This document shows, piece by piece, positions 45,292-57,692 of a stretch of 64,000 nucleotides of DNA. The stretch's first letter is position 1. Every line of letters starts with the position of its first letter. A program made the position numbers and the translations under genes. The notes beneath the pieces are model-generated. The model saw only the letters and a program-made list of their open reading frames with translations. It was not told the DNA's origin and did no database searches. The DNA lies in NCBI GenBank assembly GCA_964007475.1, contig OZ023274.1, positions 79,371,303-79,435,302 on the forward strand. The letters run 5' to 3'. This stretch comes from Hybos culiciformis (taxonomy: Eukaryota; Arthropoda; Insecta; Diptera; Hybotidae).

Positions 45292-48200
45292 TTAAAATTC
45301 AAATTTATTTAAATTTATCTTTTCTCTAAGCTGTTGAATACGTGTTGATCTCAATGGCTTAGTTAGCATATCCGCTACATTCAATTCCGTTGGACAATAT
45401 TTTAGTTCTAATAAATGTTCATTTTTCATATCCTGTATAAAATGATATTTAGTATCAATATGTTTAGTTCGATTGCTAAACTTTTCTCGATCTACTAATT
45501 TCATACAGCTTTGATTATCCACATTCATAATTGTTGCATTTGTAATGTCAATCTTAAAATCTTTGCATAAATTTCTTAACCAAATAAGTTCTTGGCATGA
45601 TTCAGCTAGAGCAATATATTCTGCTTCACAGGAGGAAAGTGATACTGACGATTGCTTTCTACAAGCCCAAGAAATTATTCCATCACCTAATATAGCTACA
45701 TATCCACTATTAGATTTTCTATGTTCACGATTTTCTGCCCAATTTGCATCCGAGTACATTATCAGATCAAAATTATTGTCAATATTACCTAGCTTAAGTT
45801 TAAAATTACTGGTACCTTTTAAATAACGAATAATTCTGTGTACTTCATTTAAATCAAGTTTAGTTGGGTTACTAACCTTTTGACTCAGAATTGACACGCT
45901 GGCACTTATATCCGGTCTAGTATTTGTTGAAATATACAATAACATGCCAATTAATTTTCTATATTGTTCATTTGATTCAAGCATTTCGTCGCATTTTAGT
46001 TTTTCATAACCAACGTCTAAAGGATGTTTTGATATTTTAGCATTTTCTAAGCCAGCCGCTTTCACTACTTTATTGATGTAATTTTGCTGATTTATAAAGA
46101 AACTACCATTATTATCTTTCTCGACATTATTCCCAAAAAATGTGAAATATCACCAAGTTCTTTCATTTCAAATTCTTTCCCAAATGATTTTGCAATTTTA
46201 TTTATAAGATTTTCACAGGCACTGGCAATTAACAAATCATCTACATGAATCAAGATATAGCAATAATTATCATCAGTTTTTATAAAATACAAACATTTAT
46301 CAATTTGACTTTGTATATATCCATTAATGGTCAAAACCCGATGAACTTCCTGATTCCATGATCTTGCTGCTTGCTTCAAACCGTACAAACTTTTGTTTAA
46401 TTTGCAAACCTTATTACCTATGGTGAAACCTGGTGGTTGTTTCAAGTATATTTCTTCATTTAATTTACCGTTGAGGAACGCCGTTTTTATATCAAAATGT
46501 TTGATTTTATAGTTTCTGTTTGATTCAACGCTTAATAAAATTCGAAATGTTGTTGATCTTGCTACGGGTGCAAACACCTCATCATAATCAACACCAAAGT
46601 TCTGATCAAACCCTTGTGCTACTAACCGTGCTTTATATCTAGCAACATTTTCATTTTTATCATGTTTCAATTTGTACACCCATTTTGACCCAACAGCCTT
46701 TCGACCAGCCGGTAAATCCACCAAATTCCAAACATTGTTATCATGAATTGATTTTAATTCATTTTTCATTGCTTCAAGCCATTTATTTTTGTCAGGTCTA
46801 TTCATTGCTTCATTAAAATTTTGTGGTTCATTTTGTTCATCTTTTTCATTGGCAATACAATAAACATAATCATCAAATCTACCTGGATGGACACCAAAAT
46901 TACTTCTGGACGATTTTCTCAAAATCTGTTCATTTAAAACTTCGTTATCGACATTAGTTGATACTTCTGCTTCGACATTTGTACCAGAATTAAAGAATTC
47001 ATCCAAATAAAATTCATGTTCATAATTTTCACTAAGGTGACCATCATTATCATTATCAACACCAAATTGTTCTATTTTAGAATTATTTCCAATTTCAATA
47101 GTCGAAAAACTTTCATTTATTTTAAAATTTTCAGATAAAAATTTAACTTCTCGACTAATGATTACTTTATTATTTTCAACGTCAGCAATTCTAAAACCTT
47201 TTGATGATTCATCATAACCCACAAATTTTAATTTTTCAGCCTTTTCATCTAATTTCTTTCGTTTTTCTTTTGGAATCATTGAATAAACATCACATCCAAA
47301 TACATAAAATGTTTCAAATCTAGGTTCTTTATTAAAATAAATTTCATATGACGACTTATCAAAATTTTCATTATACAGTCTATTAAATACATAATTTGCT
47401 GTATTTACAGCTTCAGCCCAATAAGCTATAGGAATTCTTGAATCAAACAACATTGTTCTAGCTGCCTCGACCAATGTGCGGTTTTTCCTTTCTGCAATGC
47501 CGTTTTGCCGAGGAGCATAACCGACAGTGCACTGGAATTTAATTCCTTCTTTACATAAATAATCTTGGACTTGCTTAGAAATATATTCTCCACCACGATC
47601 AGTTCGAATTATCTTTGGTTTGCATTGAAATTGAGTTTTAATATTTTCGACATAATTAATTAATTTGTCCCCAACTTGTGATTTTTGTTTGATAAAATAC
47701 ACTGTACTATATCTGGAAAACACATCAATAAAAGTTAAAATATACCTTGAGCCACCTACAGACTCCTCCTGAAATGGACCACAAACATCACTAACAACAC
47801 AATCAAAAACTTCAGTGGCTGATTCAGATGCCTTCTTAGGAAATGGTTTTCTTGACATTTTTCCTTTAATACAGCTTTCACACTCATCAACACAATCACA
47901 ACTTTTAATTTTTAACCCATATTTTGTCATATTTTTAATGTCTAACAAATTACGATGTGCTAATCTTCGATGCCATTCGTGCAAACAAAACATTTCATTA
48001 CCACCAACAACTAAATTATTTTGATTACATTTTTCTTTCAGACGATAAATTTCACCATCAACTTCACCAATCGCAATAATTTTATCTTCAAATTTAATTT
48101 TACATCCATTTCTATCAAAATTTACAGTCAAACCTTTTTTTATTAATCTATTAACTGATAACAATTTGCTGCGTGCCTGGGGTACATACATCACATCATG

Positions 48201-49210
48201 AACTCGAAGCATCAATTCTTCACCATTTACTTCAGAAATTATTTTTATATCACCTCTGCCTTCGGATTTCAATCTATCACCATTAGCTATTATAATTTCT
48301 TCTTTAATTGATGTATCCAAATACATGAACTTTTGTTTATCATGACATATGTGACTCGATGCACCTGAATCAATGTACCACCCTTCTTGATAATTTTCAA
48401 AAATTGACAATGCAAATTCAAATGTTTTTGGTTGATTTACAACAATGTTGGCTTTATTTGTATTGCTACTACCTTCAGTTGAATTATTGTTGTTACTGTT
48501 GTTTTGTTCTAAAAATTTCTTAAATTTAGTACAGTTTTTCTTAATGTGTCCCTTTTCTTTGCAAAAATAACAAACAAAACTTTTAGATTTATAAAATTTC
48601 TTCTTTTGCCCTGAATTACTCGCATTGAATGCAGTATCATGAGTTTTAGTTTTCTGCTTACGTCGTTGCCACTCTTCTAATAATTTTGATCTTACAGCAC
48701 CAAAGTAAGTTTGGATTCATCCCAAGCTTCCATTGCTGTTATTAAATTTTCATAGTCAGTATTAAGACTAGCAAGAATGATACTCACACCAACATTGTCA
48801 TCAAAACCAGCATCCATTTCTTTCAAATCATCAAGCCATTCAAAAATTTTCAATAAATGATCTTCCATTGAACCATTGCTTTCCAATTCAATTTTGAATA
48901 ACTTTTTCATTGTTAAGATTCTATGAGACAATGTGGACTTAAGATGGTAAGCTTTCAAGCTATTCCAAGCTTCACGTGCCGTTTTCGCATTCTTAATCAA
49001 AACGAGTTGATTATTTTCAACACAGAGTACAATAAACTGCATGGCTTTCGAATTAGATTTCTTCCACTCTTCAGTTTCTGGTTCAGGCTTCGCTTTTTCA
49101 ATTGAATCCCAACAATCCTCTTTTTGCAATAAAATTTTCATTTTAAAGCACCATGAAGAATAATTCTTATTGTTTAATCTTTCAAACAATGAAATCATTT
49201 TGTCCGCCAT
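45292..49210 (-). pseudogene. copia Gag-Pol, frame broken
   Basis: ATG at 49210 opens a UBN2-type Gag (MADKMISLFERLNNKNYSSW). A frameshift near 48695, then a zinc knuckle (CYFCKEKGHIKKNC, about 48560), protease IDSGASSHI (about 48370) and integrase HHCC (HEWHRRLAH ... CESCIKG) with the DDE core follow. The reverse transcriptase has HFDIKTAFLNG and, at the active site, ILIHVDDLLIA (about 46240). A second frameshift near 46110 precedes RNase H (MYSDANWAENREHRKSNSGY). Full ORF length would be about 1,400 codons, normal for copia. Only two clear frameshifts make this a fairly young copy. Confidence 0.92.
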
Positions 49211-49284
49211 TTTATAAATTTACAATCTAAAAAAAACTTTCAATCTCTTTTATTTATTTCTAGAGCCTTCCTGGGCCCATAACC

Positions 49285-49521
49285 TGTTGAGAATTTGGAA
49301 TTCCTTTTGAAATAAATAAAAAGACCAGTCTTTCTTTTTAGATTTAATTATAAAAAGTTTATTTATTCGTATTTTTTATTTGAATATAAAATTTTCAGAT
49401 CCTTCTGTTTAAGATGAAAATAATCGTAAAAGTAATAAAAAAGTAAGTTGGATCACTTGTATTTGACAGTGTCACAAGAATTTGGATAGCGCCCTCTATA
49501 ATAATTTCTATAAACTCAACA
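49285..49521 (-). repeat. 5' LTR of the copia element
   Basis: 237 bp, beginning TGTTGAG and ending CTCAACA in the element's orientation. Near-identical to the LTR at 45044-45270. Confidence 0.9.
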
Positions 49522-50790
49522 GTATTGACTTATCTACATGGGATCCAATCATTTTACAATTGCTTGTGCCAAAATTGGATCCAGAATCTAGGAGATTATA
49601 CAATGTATAAATCAAAAACCCCCGAGAGCTTCAAACATTAGATGATTTTTATACCTTCCTTGAGCTGAGATTCCAATCATTAGAAGCTAGCAACACTAAA
49701 CCAAAGCGAGATCCGTAAAAAAAAAAAGTTTCAACATTAACAACAAGTGATGTTCAACCAACAAAGGTTAAGTTATGCCCACTTTGTAAGGAAACGCATC
49801 CCTTATATAAGTGTGAAAAGTTTTTGGCCATGGTACCAAAACAAAGACTTCAAACTGTGTTAGGAGCAAAATTATGTATCAATTGTCTGCGACCAAGTCA
49901 CTTTGCTTCTAACTGCCAATTAAAGAATTGTACGAAATGTCAGAAAAAACACAACACTACACACCAATTATTCATTAACAAAACAAGACGAAAAATTTGT
50001 ATTTTTATCAACAGCGGAAGTACATATTTTAAACAAATATAACGAACCAATAAACTGCCGTATTGTGTTAGATTCCGGGTCTCAGGTAAATCTCATAACA
50101 AAACAATTTGTCAAAAGAACTAAGTCTTTTTGGAACTGGGCATGATTTGAAATTGATAGGTATAGGAAATCAAGGTACTCAAATCAACAAACGGATAAAT
50201 GTCACATTGCAATCGAAAATTAACAATTTTGAAACTCCGTTGGAAGCCTATATTCTAGAGAAAATAACATGTTATGTTTATTGAAACAACTTCATGGCCC
50301 ATTCCCAGTAACATCCAACTGGCAGATCCGAAATTCAATGCTCCAAGTTCTGTAGACTTCCTTATAGGAGCTGATTAAGTATTCAAATTACTATCAGTAG
50401 GACAAATAAAACTCGGTAAAACATTACCTTGTCTCCAGAATACTCTACTTGGATGGGTAGTAGCAGGTTCAACAACGGTGGATAGAAATGATAGCCCATT
50501 TTGTGGAATTTCTACACAACAAATGGTTGAATTGGAAACTCAAGTTGAAAGATGTTGGCAATACGAAAACACATTTGAAGGGAAAAAATCATTAAGTGAT
50601 ATTGACATGCAAATGGAAGAACAATATGAAAAAACAACTACAAAAGCAACGGATGGTAGATATGTGGTGCAATTACCATTCCTCCCAGGAAAGGAGTCAT
50701 TAGGAGATTCAAAAAAATTGGCGTTACAACGCTTTTACGCCATAGAAAGACGTTTAGAACGAAATAAATCATTAAAGATCCAATATAATG

Positions 50791-51127
50791 TGTTGCTAAC
50801 GTAGCTTAATTTATAAACAAAATTTTCAAACAATTGTCAAAATTATTTAACTGTCAAACAACTGACATTTCACATTCAAATTTACTGAATGTACTTTAAA
50901 ATTTAACGCCGAACGGCAACTAGATTATAATAAGCAAAACGTCAACCTTTTTTTCAAATTTAAGTTAGAGTACAAAATACAGTCGTGCTGCCCGGTCTTT
51001 TTTTTTGTAAAGAAAAATTGTTGAACTTAAAATTTTAAAATAAATTTTAATCAAAAATCTCAAATCGTGCGTTTAACTTCCAAAGCTTGTTTTTTTTGTA
51101 AGATACAGTCCACGAAATCATCGAACA
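50791..51127 (+). repeat. 5' LTR of BEL2
   Basis: Starts TGTTGCTAACGTAGC and ends ATCGAACA. A putative primer site TTTGGTCCTTCGAGCCGG follows from about 51132. Confidence 0.92.
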
Positions 51128-51888
51128 TAAATTTGGTCCTTCGAGCCGGATCAATTATAATTCTCGGTCGGAAGTTTCAAACACCGCGATTCGAATTTCA
51201 ATTTGGAAATTCTTGTGTCGGAAATCCAACCTACCGTGGTTGGAGATAGCAGTTTCATCTGGAAACAAAAGCTAAAACAAATCCGAATTTCAAACGTGAA
51301 ATTCGCGTCAAACGTAACCAATAGCTTGGTCTTGATTTTAAAACAGGTTTGGTCAGGAAACTGAAAAAAAAAGGTGAAATTCAAAGCATTCGGAAAATAT
51401 AACCTAAAAACAAAATTCAAAAATTTAAAGACAAAATGTGTTGGTATGCGTAAGTAAAACAAACTCTAGTGGAAAACAATTAAAACAAATAAATTTAAAT
51501 TAAAAGACAAAAGAGAATTTTATGAGTGAAACAAAAGACAACAAACAAAGAGAAAAAAAAAAGAAAGAAACGAGTAGAAAAGAAACAAGTAGTTTTGACA
51601 TTTGAAAGATAATGTAAATAAATAAAAAAAAAAATAAAAAATTAGAAGTTTTTTTTATAGAATTTGAAAAATTTTAAAAAACAAAAAAAAATCTTTCGCA
51701 AATTAAATCACAATTTAAAGTTAATGAAAGTGTTAAATTTAATTAAAAAAGCTTGAACAAGTAAAATAAATTAATTTTATTTTAAGCAAAAATCGAATTT
51801 TAAGAAAGTAAGTTGCAAACAACAAAGGTGAGTTTTTTAAAGATTTTTTTTATCATTATTTTTAAAAAAGAATAAATAAATCAACATA

Positions 51889-53349
51889 ATGGCACCCCAA
51901 GTTAACAAACGAAACGAGCTTCTAGCACGCAGAGAAATAGCTGAACAACAAATCACTAGAATTAATGAGTATTTTCAGTCAACTATGGAGTTTGAACTAA
52001 ATCAAGTTGAAATTCGAATGCAACGAGTAAACGAATTATTTATTGAATTCAATGAAATCCAACAGCAAATTGAAGCCGAAAAAAATGCAAATGAACTCAC
52101 TACCGAATGTGAAATGCGAGCAAAAATTGAAGAATTATATTTCAATGCAATTGGAAAGGGGCGTCAAATTATTAGTGGTTTCGCTCAAGAAACTGAAGCA
52201 AACATTGAGACGAATATTGATTTACAAGTTGCTATCCAGAAATTGATTGAACATCAAACAACATTATCAAATTTAGTAGGAAATAATGAAAATACAATTG
52301 AACATCGTAGCGGTTTAAGACTACCACCTATTGAAATTCCATCCTTTAACGGAAGCTACAAAGACTGGCCAGAGTTCCATGATCTGTTCAAGTCATTAAT
52401 TCATAACAATACCAAGTTGTCAAAATGCGAAAAGTTACAATATCTGAAAAAATCGTTAGTAGATAATGCAAAGGGAATTCTCAACAATTTATCAGTGAGT
52501 GAAGCAAATTATGATGAAGCATACAACGAATTAGTTCTTGTATTCAACAAAACAAATATTATTATCGAGTCACATTTTGAAATTATCATGGATCAACCAA
52601 AGCTAATGTCAACGACAGCTGAGGGTTTAAGGGGATTATGCAACAGCGTTAGTGAATCAGTAAGGGGACTAAAGGCACTTGGCCAACCTACCGAACATTG
52701 GGACACCTGGTTAATTTATGTGGTGTCATCTAAACTAGACAATGAAACAAGAAAACTATGGCGACGCGAAAGTTCAACAAAAATTGATGAGCAACCAAAA
52801 TTTGCAAATCTGATTTCATTTATTAACAATAGAATATATGAATTAACACCGGTTGGGTCCACAAACAACAATAAGGACAATAAAGACAAATCATCACAAA
52901 ATCGAAGCAAAGGAGCTTATAATGCTACAGTACAATCAAGTTCGAAATGCCAGTGTTGCAAGAAAGCTGAGCATCCAATCTATAGTTGTAGTGAATTTTT
53001 CAAGTTTAATGTGTCAGACAGAAGACAATTTGTAAAAGAGAACAAACTATGTTTCAATTGTTTGAAATCAAAACATTTAAGTAAAGAGTGCACAAGTAAA
53101 AGTTCCTGCAGAACATGTAGTTCCAGGCATCATACTCTTTTACATTATACATCGGAGTCAAACAAATCTAATTGGTCAGGGTCATCATCTTCAGGGTCAT
53201 CATCGTCAGGAGTGTCATCTTCAGGATCATCATCGTCAGGAGTGACATCTACAGGGCCATCAGCACATAAGGCATTTAATGCAGCAGATCAGTCACCAGC
53301 TTTAACAACAGCGACAGCGACATCGTGTACAAATGAAGTACAGAATTGA
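51889..53349 (+). CDS. BEL2 Gag
   Basis: 486 codons from ATG 51889 to TGA 53347-53349. The N-terminal half is predicted coiled coil (Gln/Glu-rich). The Pao gag core (RLPPIEIPSFNGSYKDWPEF, about residues 145-165) follows. Zinc knuckles are CQCCKKAEHPIYSC (about 350) and CFNCLKSKHLSKEC (about 390), then CRTCSSRHH. The tail is a Ser/Gly repeat (GSSSSGVSS). The TGA is in frame with the protease-polymerase that follows. BEL elements normally have one uninterrupted gag-pol frame, so this is either a mutation or a readthrough stop. Confidence 0.88.
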   Translation: MAPQVNKRNELLARREIAEQQITRINEYFQSTMEFELNQVEIRMQRVNELFIEFNEIQQQIEAEKNANELTTECEMRAKIEELYFNAIGKGRQIISGFAQETEANIETNIDLQVAIQKLIEHQTTLSNLVGNNENTIEHRSGLRLPPIEIPSFNGSYKDWPEFHDLFKSLIHNNTKLSKCEKLQYLKKSLVDNAKGILNNLSVSEANYDEAYNELVLVFNKTNIIIESHFEIIMDQPKLMSTTAEGLRGLCNSVSESVRGLKALGQPTEHWDTWLIYVVSSKLDNETRKLWRRESSTKIDEQPKFANLISFINNRIYELTPVGSTNNNKDNKDKSSQNRSKGAYNATVQSSSKCQCCKKAEHPIYSCSEFFKFNVSDRRQFVKENKLCFNCLKSKHLSKECTSKSSCRTCSSRHHTLLHYTSESNKSNWSGSSSSGSSSSGVSSSGSSSSGVTSTGPSAHKAFNAADQSPALTTATATSCTNEVQN

Positions 53350-56300
53350 AGCAATGAATTTATAAATATATTACCGACAGCAATTATTTTAGTAAGAAAT
53401 TCATTTAATAAATATCAAAATTGTAGGGTTTTGTTAGATTCAGGAAGTCAGGTTACACTTATTTCAGAAAGTTGCGTACAGAGATTAAAGCTGCCAAGAA
53501 GTAAATCCAAAATCGAAATACAAGGTGTAGGAACAGCGGAGCCGAATGTTGCTAGAGGTCAAGTCGACTTAGATTTAAAATCAAGATTCAACGACTTCGA
53601 AATTAAATCAAGTGCACTTATTTTGAAAAAAGTTGCCAACATTTTACCTCCAGTTCAAATGAAGAATGTATCAAAGAAATTTCTTGCTGGTGTAGATTTA
53701 GCGGATCCTGAGTATAACAAACCAGCTAAAATAGATATCATATTGTCATGTGATATATTTTTTCAAGCATTAATGCAAGGCAAGATAATTAATGAACCTG
53801 ACACAATAATGGCTATTGAAACTCAATTTGGATGGGTTATAGCAGGAAAAGCAAGACATGATCAAATCATTACAGTACATAATAATTTTCATTCAACAAT
53901 CAACATCGAAAATGCTTTGAAAAAGTTTTGGAGTATCGAAGATATCACACAAGAATCGCAGCCAACTGAAGAAGAAAAGTTAATTAAACAACATTTCAAA
54001 GATACACACAGTAGAAACAATGAAGGTCGATACATAGTAAGATTGCCGTTTTCACAAGATCCAAAATCATTAGGACATTCCAGAAATGCAGCATGCCATC
54101 AGCCTCGGGCTATGGAACGAAAACTCGAACAAAATCAAAATTTGAAGAATGATTACAACAATTTCATGCAAGAATATTTGGATATGGGACACATGGTCAA
54201 AGTATCGAATACCATGATGAATTATGATTCATTCTATTTACCACACCATGCTGTTTTGAAGGAATATTTGGATATGGGAATATCAAGCACCACAACAAAG
54301 CTACGTGTAGTATTTAACGCTTCAAAGAAGACAACGACAGGGTTGTCACTCAACGACATACTTTTGGTTGGTCCAACTATACAGAGGGATATTTGGACAT
54401 TGTTATCGGAATTCCGTAAGTACGAATTCGCATACACAGCAGATATCGCTAAGATGTACAGGCAGATCTTAGTGCATGATCAAGGCACACCATATCAACG
54501 TATAATGTGGAGAGAAACATCAAATCAAGAACTCCAGGATTTCGAATTGTTAACAGTGACATATGGCACAGCTAGTGCTCCATATTTATCAACACGGGTT
54601 CTGCACCAATTGGCAGATGATGAAGAGAACGAATTCAAATGTGCATCTCTGATTCTCAAGAAAAGCTTCTATGTAGGCGACTTAATTCGAAGTTCAGCTT
54701 CACTGGAAGATGCAATCAATGAAAGAAAGGAGCTGACAGTTCTACTTCTTAAAGGCGGTTTCAATTTGAGAAAGTGGGCCTCAAACTCTGAGAAGTTACT
54801 TGAAGGAATGGATGATTCATTTAAGGAGCAACTTCCAATATCAATAGAAGAAGATTCGTCTATCAAAACTTTAGGTATACAATGGCATCGCAATGATGAC
54901 TGTTTCAGATTCAACATAAAGCTTGATGAAAGAACAGATTTCACAAAACGATCAATTTTGGCAGAAGTTTCAAGAATTTACGATGCATTAGGCTTCTTGG
55001 GTCCCGTAATAATCTATGCGAAAATAATTCTACAACAAATATGGGTAATAGGATCTGGGTGGGATGATCCACTTCCAGATAAAATCGTAAAGAAATATCA
55101 AGTTTTTCGTAATGATTTAGAAGCAATTTCTAAAATCAAAATTCAAAGATGGCTGAAATTAGAACCAGGTTCTAAGATTCAATTATGCGGCTTCTGTGAT
55201 GCATCTGAAGTAGCTTATGCAGCAGTGGTCTACCTACGAGTTATAACCAGAGATAATGTTCATGTTCAACTAATAGCATCAAAGACGAAGGTTGCACCAA
55301 TTCAACAGATTTCTTTGCCAAGTTGGAATTATGTGGTGCATCACTACTCGTCAAACTTATAAGAAAAATCAGACACATCCCTGAATATGAAAAAGCTGAT
55401 GTCATAGCGTTCACAGATTCAACAATTGCTCTAGCTTGGCTTCAAGAAATACCTCGAAAGTGGAAGTCTTTCATTGCCAATCGAACATCGGACATAATTT
55501 CAACAATTCCTGCCAACCAGTGGCGACACGTTAAGTCTTCAAGTAATCCAGCCGATGCAGCATCGCGTGGAGTTCTAGCGAGCAAATTACCTGATATGGA
55601 TATTTGGTGGTTTGGTCCAAATTTGTTACATAACCATGAATGTGACATAATTAAGGATTGTTCAAATGATTTCAACACAGATATGGAGAAAAGAACATTA
55701 TCAATATTCCAAGCGACAACTAATCAGGAAGTTCAATCAAATTCAGTCAAGGACGACGAAGATATTTGTGGCAGATGGTCATCTTTGTATCAACTACAAC
55801 GCATAACAGCAAGATGTCAGCAGTTTATCATAAATTGCAAAAACTCAATCAAGAAATTACCTAAACAAAATTTTAGTAAATCAATTCTTACCCTTCCAGA
55901 AATTCAAAGAGCGTTTAATAGTCTAATCAAAGGTACGCAAAATCACAAATCAACATTTTATGACGAAATTCAAAATCGTTCAAAAAGTAAGCAATTATCA
56001 CGGCAAAGTAAAATTCGTTCTCTTAATCCATTCATTGATGAAGAAGGCATTCTTCGTGTGGGAGGTCGAATTCAACAATCGAATTTATCATACGGCAGAA
56101 AACATCCAATCATACTATCCAGCAAACACAAATTGTCAGAGCTTATCATACGTGATGTTCATAAGAAGTACTTCCATGCAGGTCAACAGCTTATGTTAAG
56201 TATCATCAATGTAAGATATTGGATAATTGGAGGCAAGGAAGCAGTACGTAAATGTATAAGAATGTGTGTAACATGTGAAAGATATAGAGCCAATACACAA

Positions 56301-57284
56301 CAACAACAAATGGGACAACTACCATCGTATCGTCTTCAACCAACCAGGCCATTTACAAACACTGGTACTGACTTCGCTGGACCATTTACAGTAAGAACAT
56401 GGCACGGAAGAGGTGCTAAAAGAATCAAATGTTACATTGCTATTTTCGTGTGTATGGTCACCAGAGCTCTACACCTCGAAATAGTTACCGATCTATCTAC
56501 AGATGCTTTTTTGGCTGCATTCCACAGATTTATTAGCCGTCGTGGTGCATGCAAGAATGTATACAGTGACAACGGTCGTAATTATTTAGGAGCAGCAAGG
56601 CAGTTAAATTAACTACAAGAATTCATGAGAGCAAATCAATCAGAAATATGTAACCAATTGAATCAACATGAGATAAATTGGCACTTTATTCCTGTTTACA
56701 CTCCACATTTTGGTGGCATGTGGGAATCATCCGTAAAATCAGTTAAATTCCACATGAAACGTGTAATCGGCGAGTCATCTCTTACATTCGAGCAAATGTC
56801 AACATTACTATGCCAAATAGAAGGATGTCTTAATTCAAGATCAATAGCGCCAAAGACCAATGACATAGATGACCTCGAGCCTTTAACACCAGCTCATTTC
56901 CTAGCACATGGGCCGGTACAATTTCCACAACAAGAGCACACCAATGATGATATGACAACTTTCCGATCCCGATGGCTTCAAGTTCAACACATGTGTCAAT
57001 GTTTTTGGAAACGATGGTACGTTGAGTATATTTCCACTCTACAAAAACGAAAAAAATGGGCATTAAGTACAGAAAACATCAAAATCAATGACCTTGTATT
57101 AGTGAAGGAAGATAACATGCCTCCAGGAAAATGGCTAATGGGTCGAATTGTTGAAGTCATTAAAGGACCTGATGAACTCATCCGAGTTGTAATTTTACAA
57201 ACCAAACATGGCAACATTAAGCGGTCAATCCATAGATTAGTTGTGATCCCATCAGAAGAGGACCAGGCTAATGAAATCCAATGA
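53350..57284 (+). pseudogene. BEL2 Pol: protease, RT, RNase H, integrase, three breaks
   Basis: The frame continues directly from the gag TGA. Protease LLDSGSQVTLISE is at about 53425. The reverse transcriptase has TKLRVVFNASKKT and YTADIAKMYRQI. Its active-site box reads FYVGDLI (about 54667), where the family has YVDD, so the first catalytic Asp is replaced by Gly. A one-base deletion near 55322 shifts the frame at the start of RNase H (ELCGASLLVK, then FTDSTIALAWLQ). The integrase has HHCC (HKKYFHAGQQ ... CVTCERY) and a DDE core (TDFAGPF, YSDNGRNY). An in-frame TAA stands at 56610-56612. The C-terminal integrase domain ends KRSIHRLVVIPS (57284). Confidence 0.9.
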
Positions 57285-57350
57285 TGAATATTTTATAAAT
57301 TTCAAATCAATTTTATATTTGTAAAATGTTATTTTTCAAGGCGGGCGGCA

Positions 57351-57687
57351 TGTTGCTAACGTAGCTTAATTTATAAACAAAATTTTCAAACAATTGTCAA
57401 AATTATTTAACTGTCAAACAACTGACACTTCACATTCAAATTTACTGAATGTACTTTAAAATTTAACGCCGAACGGCAACTATATTATAATAAGCAAAAC
57501 GTCAACCTTTTTTTTCAAATTTAAGTTAGAGTACAAAATACAGTCGTGCTGCCGGTCTTTTTTTTTGTAAAGAAAAATTGTTGAACTTAAAATTTTAAAA
57601 TAAATTTTAATCAAAAATCTCAAATCGTGCGTTTAACTTCCAAAGCTTTTTTTTTTTGTAAGATACAGTCCACGAAATCATCGAACA
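57351..57687 (+). repeat. 3' LTR of BEL2
   Basis: Differs from the 5' LTR by only a handful of bases and T-run lengths. The purine-rich AAGGCGGGCGGCA precedes it. Confidence 0.92.
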
Positions 57688-57692
57688 TAATG

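Larger units (their letters stand above)
45044..49521 (-). mobile_element. Ty1/copia retrotransposon in BEL1
   Basis: The 5' LTR is 49521-49285 and the 3' LTR 45270-45044, with GTATT on both sides (45039-45043 and 49522-49526). The primer site after the 5' LTR (GGTTATGGGCCCAGG) is that of copia-type elements using part of initiator tRNA-Met. A GAGGAGGAG purine tract precedes the 3' LTR. The 3' LTR lacks about 10 outer bases (TGTTGAGAAT on the + strand). The coding frame has two or three single-base breaks. Confidence 0.93.
43999..50790 (+). pseudogene. BEL1 gag and protease region, broken and interrupted
   Basis: ATG at 43999 follows the primer site. The first part (43999-44679) has one in-frame stop at 44362. 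After a frameshift comes the Pao gag core KLPKINIPVFDGNPRKWKQF (from 44676). Copia sits at 45044-49521. After it come two zinc-knuckle regions (CPLCKETHPLYKC, about 49776; CINCLRPSHFASNC, about 49877) and the protease motif VLDSGSQVNLI at about 50066. The start of the polymerase domain (50478-50790) then runs into the BEL2 insertion. At least five breaks besides the insertions. Confidence 0.85.
50791..57687 (+). mobile_element. BEL/Pao retrotransposon 2, nearly intact, in BEL1
   Basis: LTRs 50791-51127 and 57351-57687 are almost identical, flanked by TAATG (50786-50790 and 57688-57692). The order is leader, gag, protease, RT, RNase H, integrase. It interrupts the BEL1 polymerase (KIQYN before, AFMKEYENLG after). 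Three coding breaks are seen: an in-frame TGA, one frameshift and one in-frame TAA. Confidence 0.94.
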
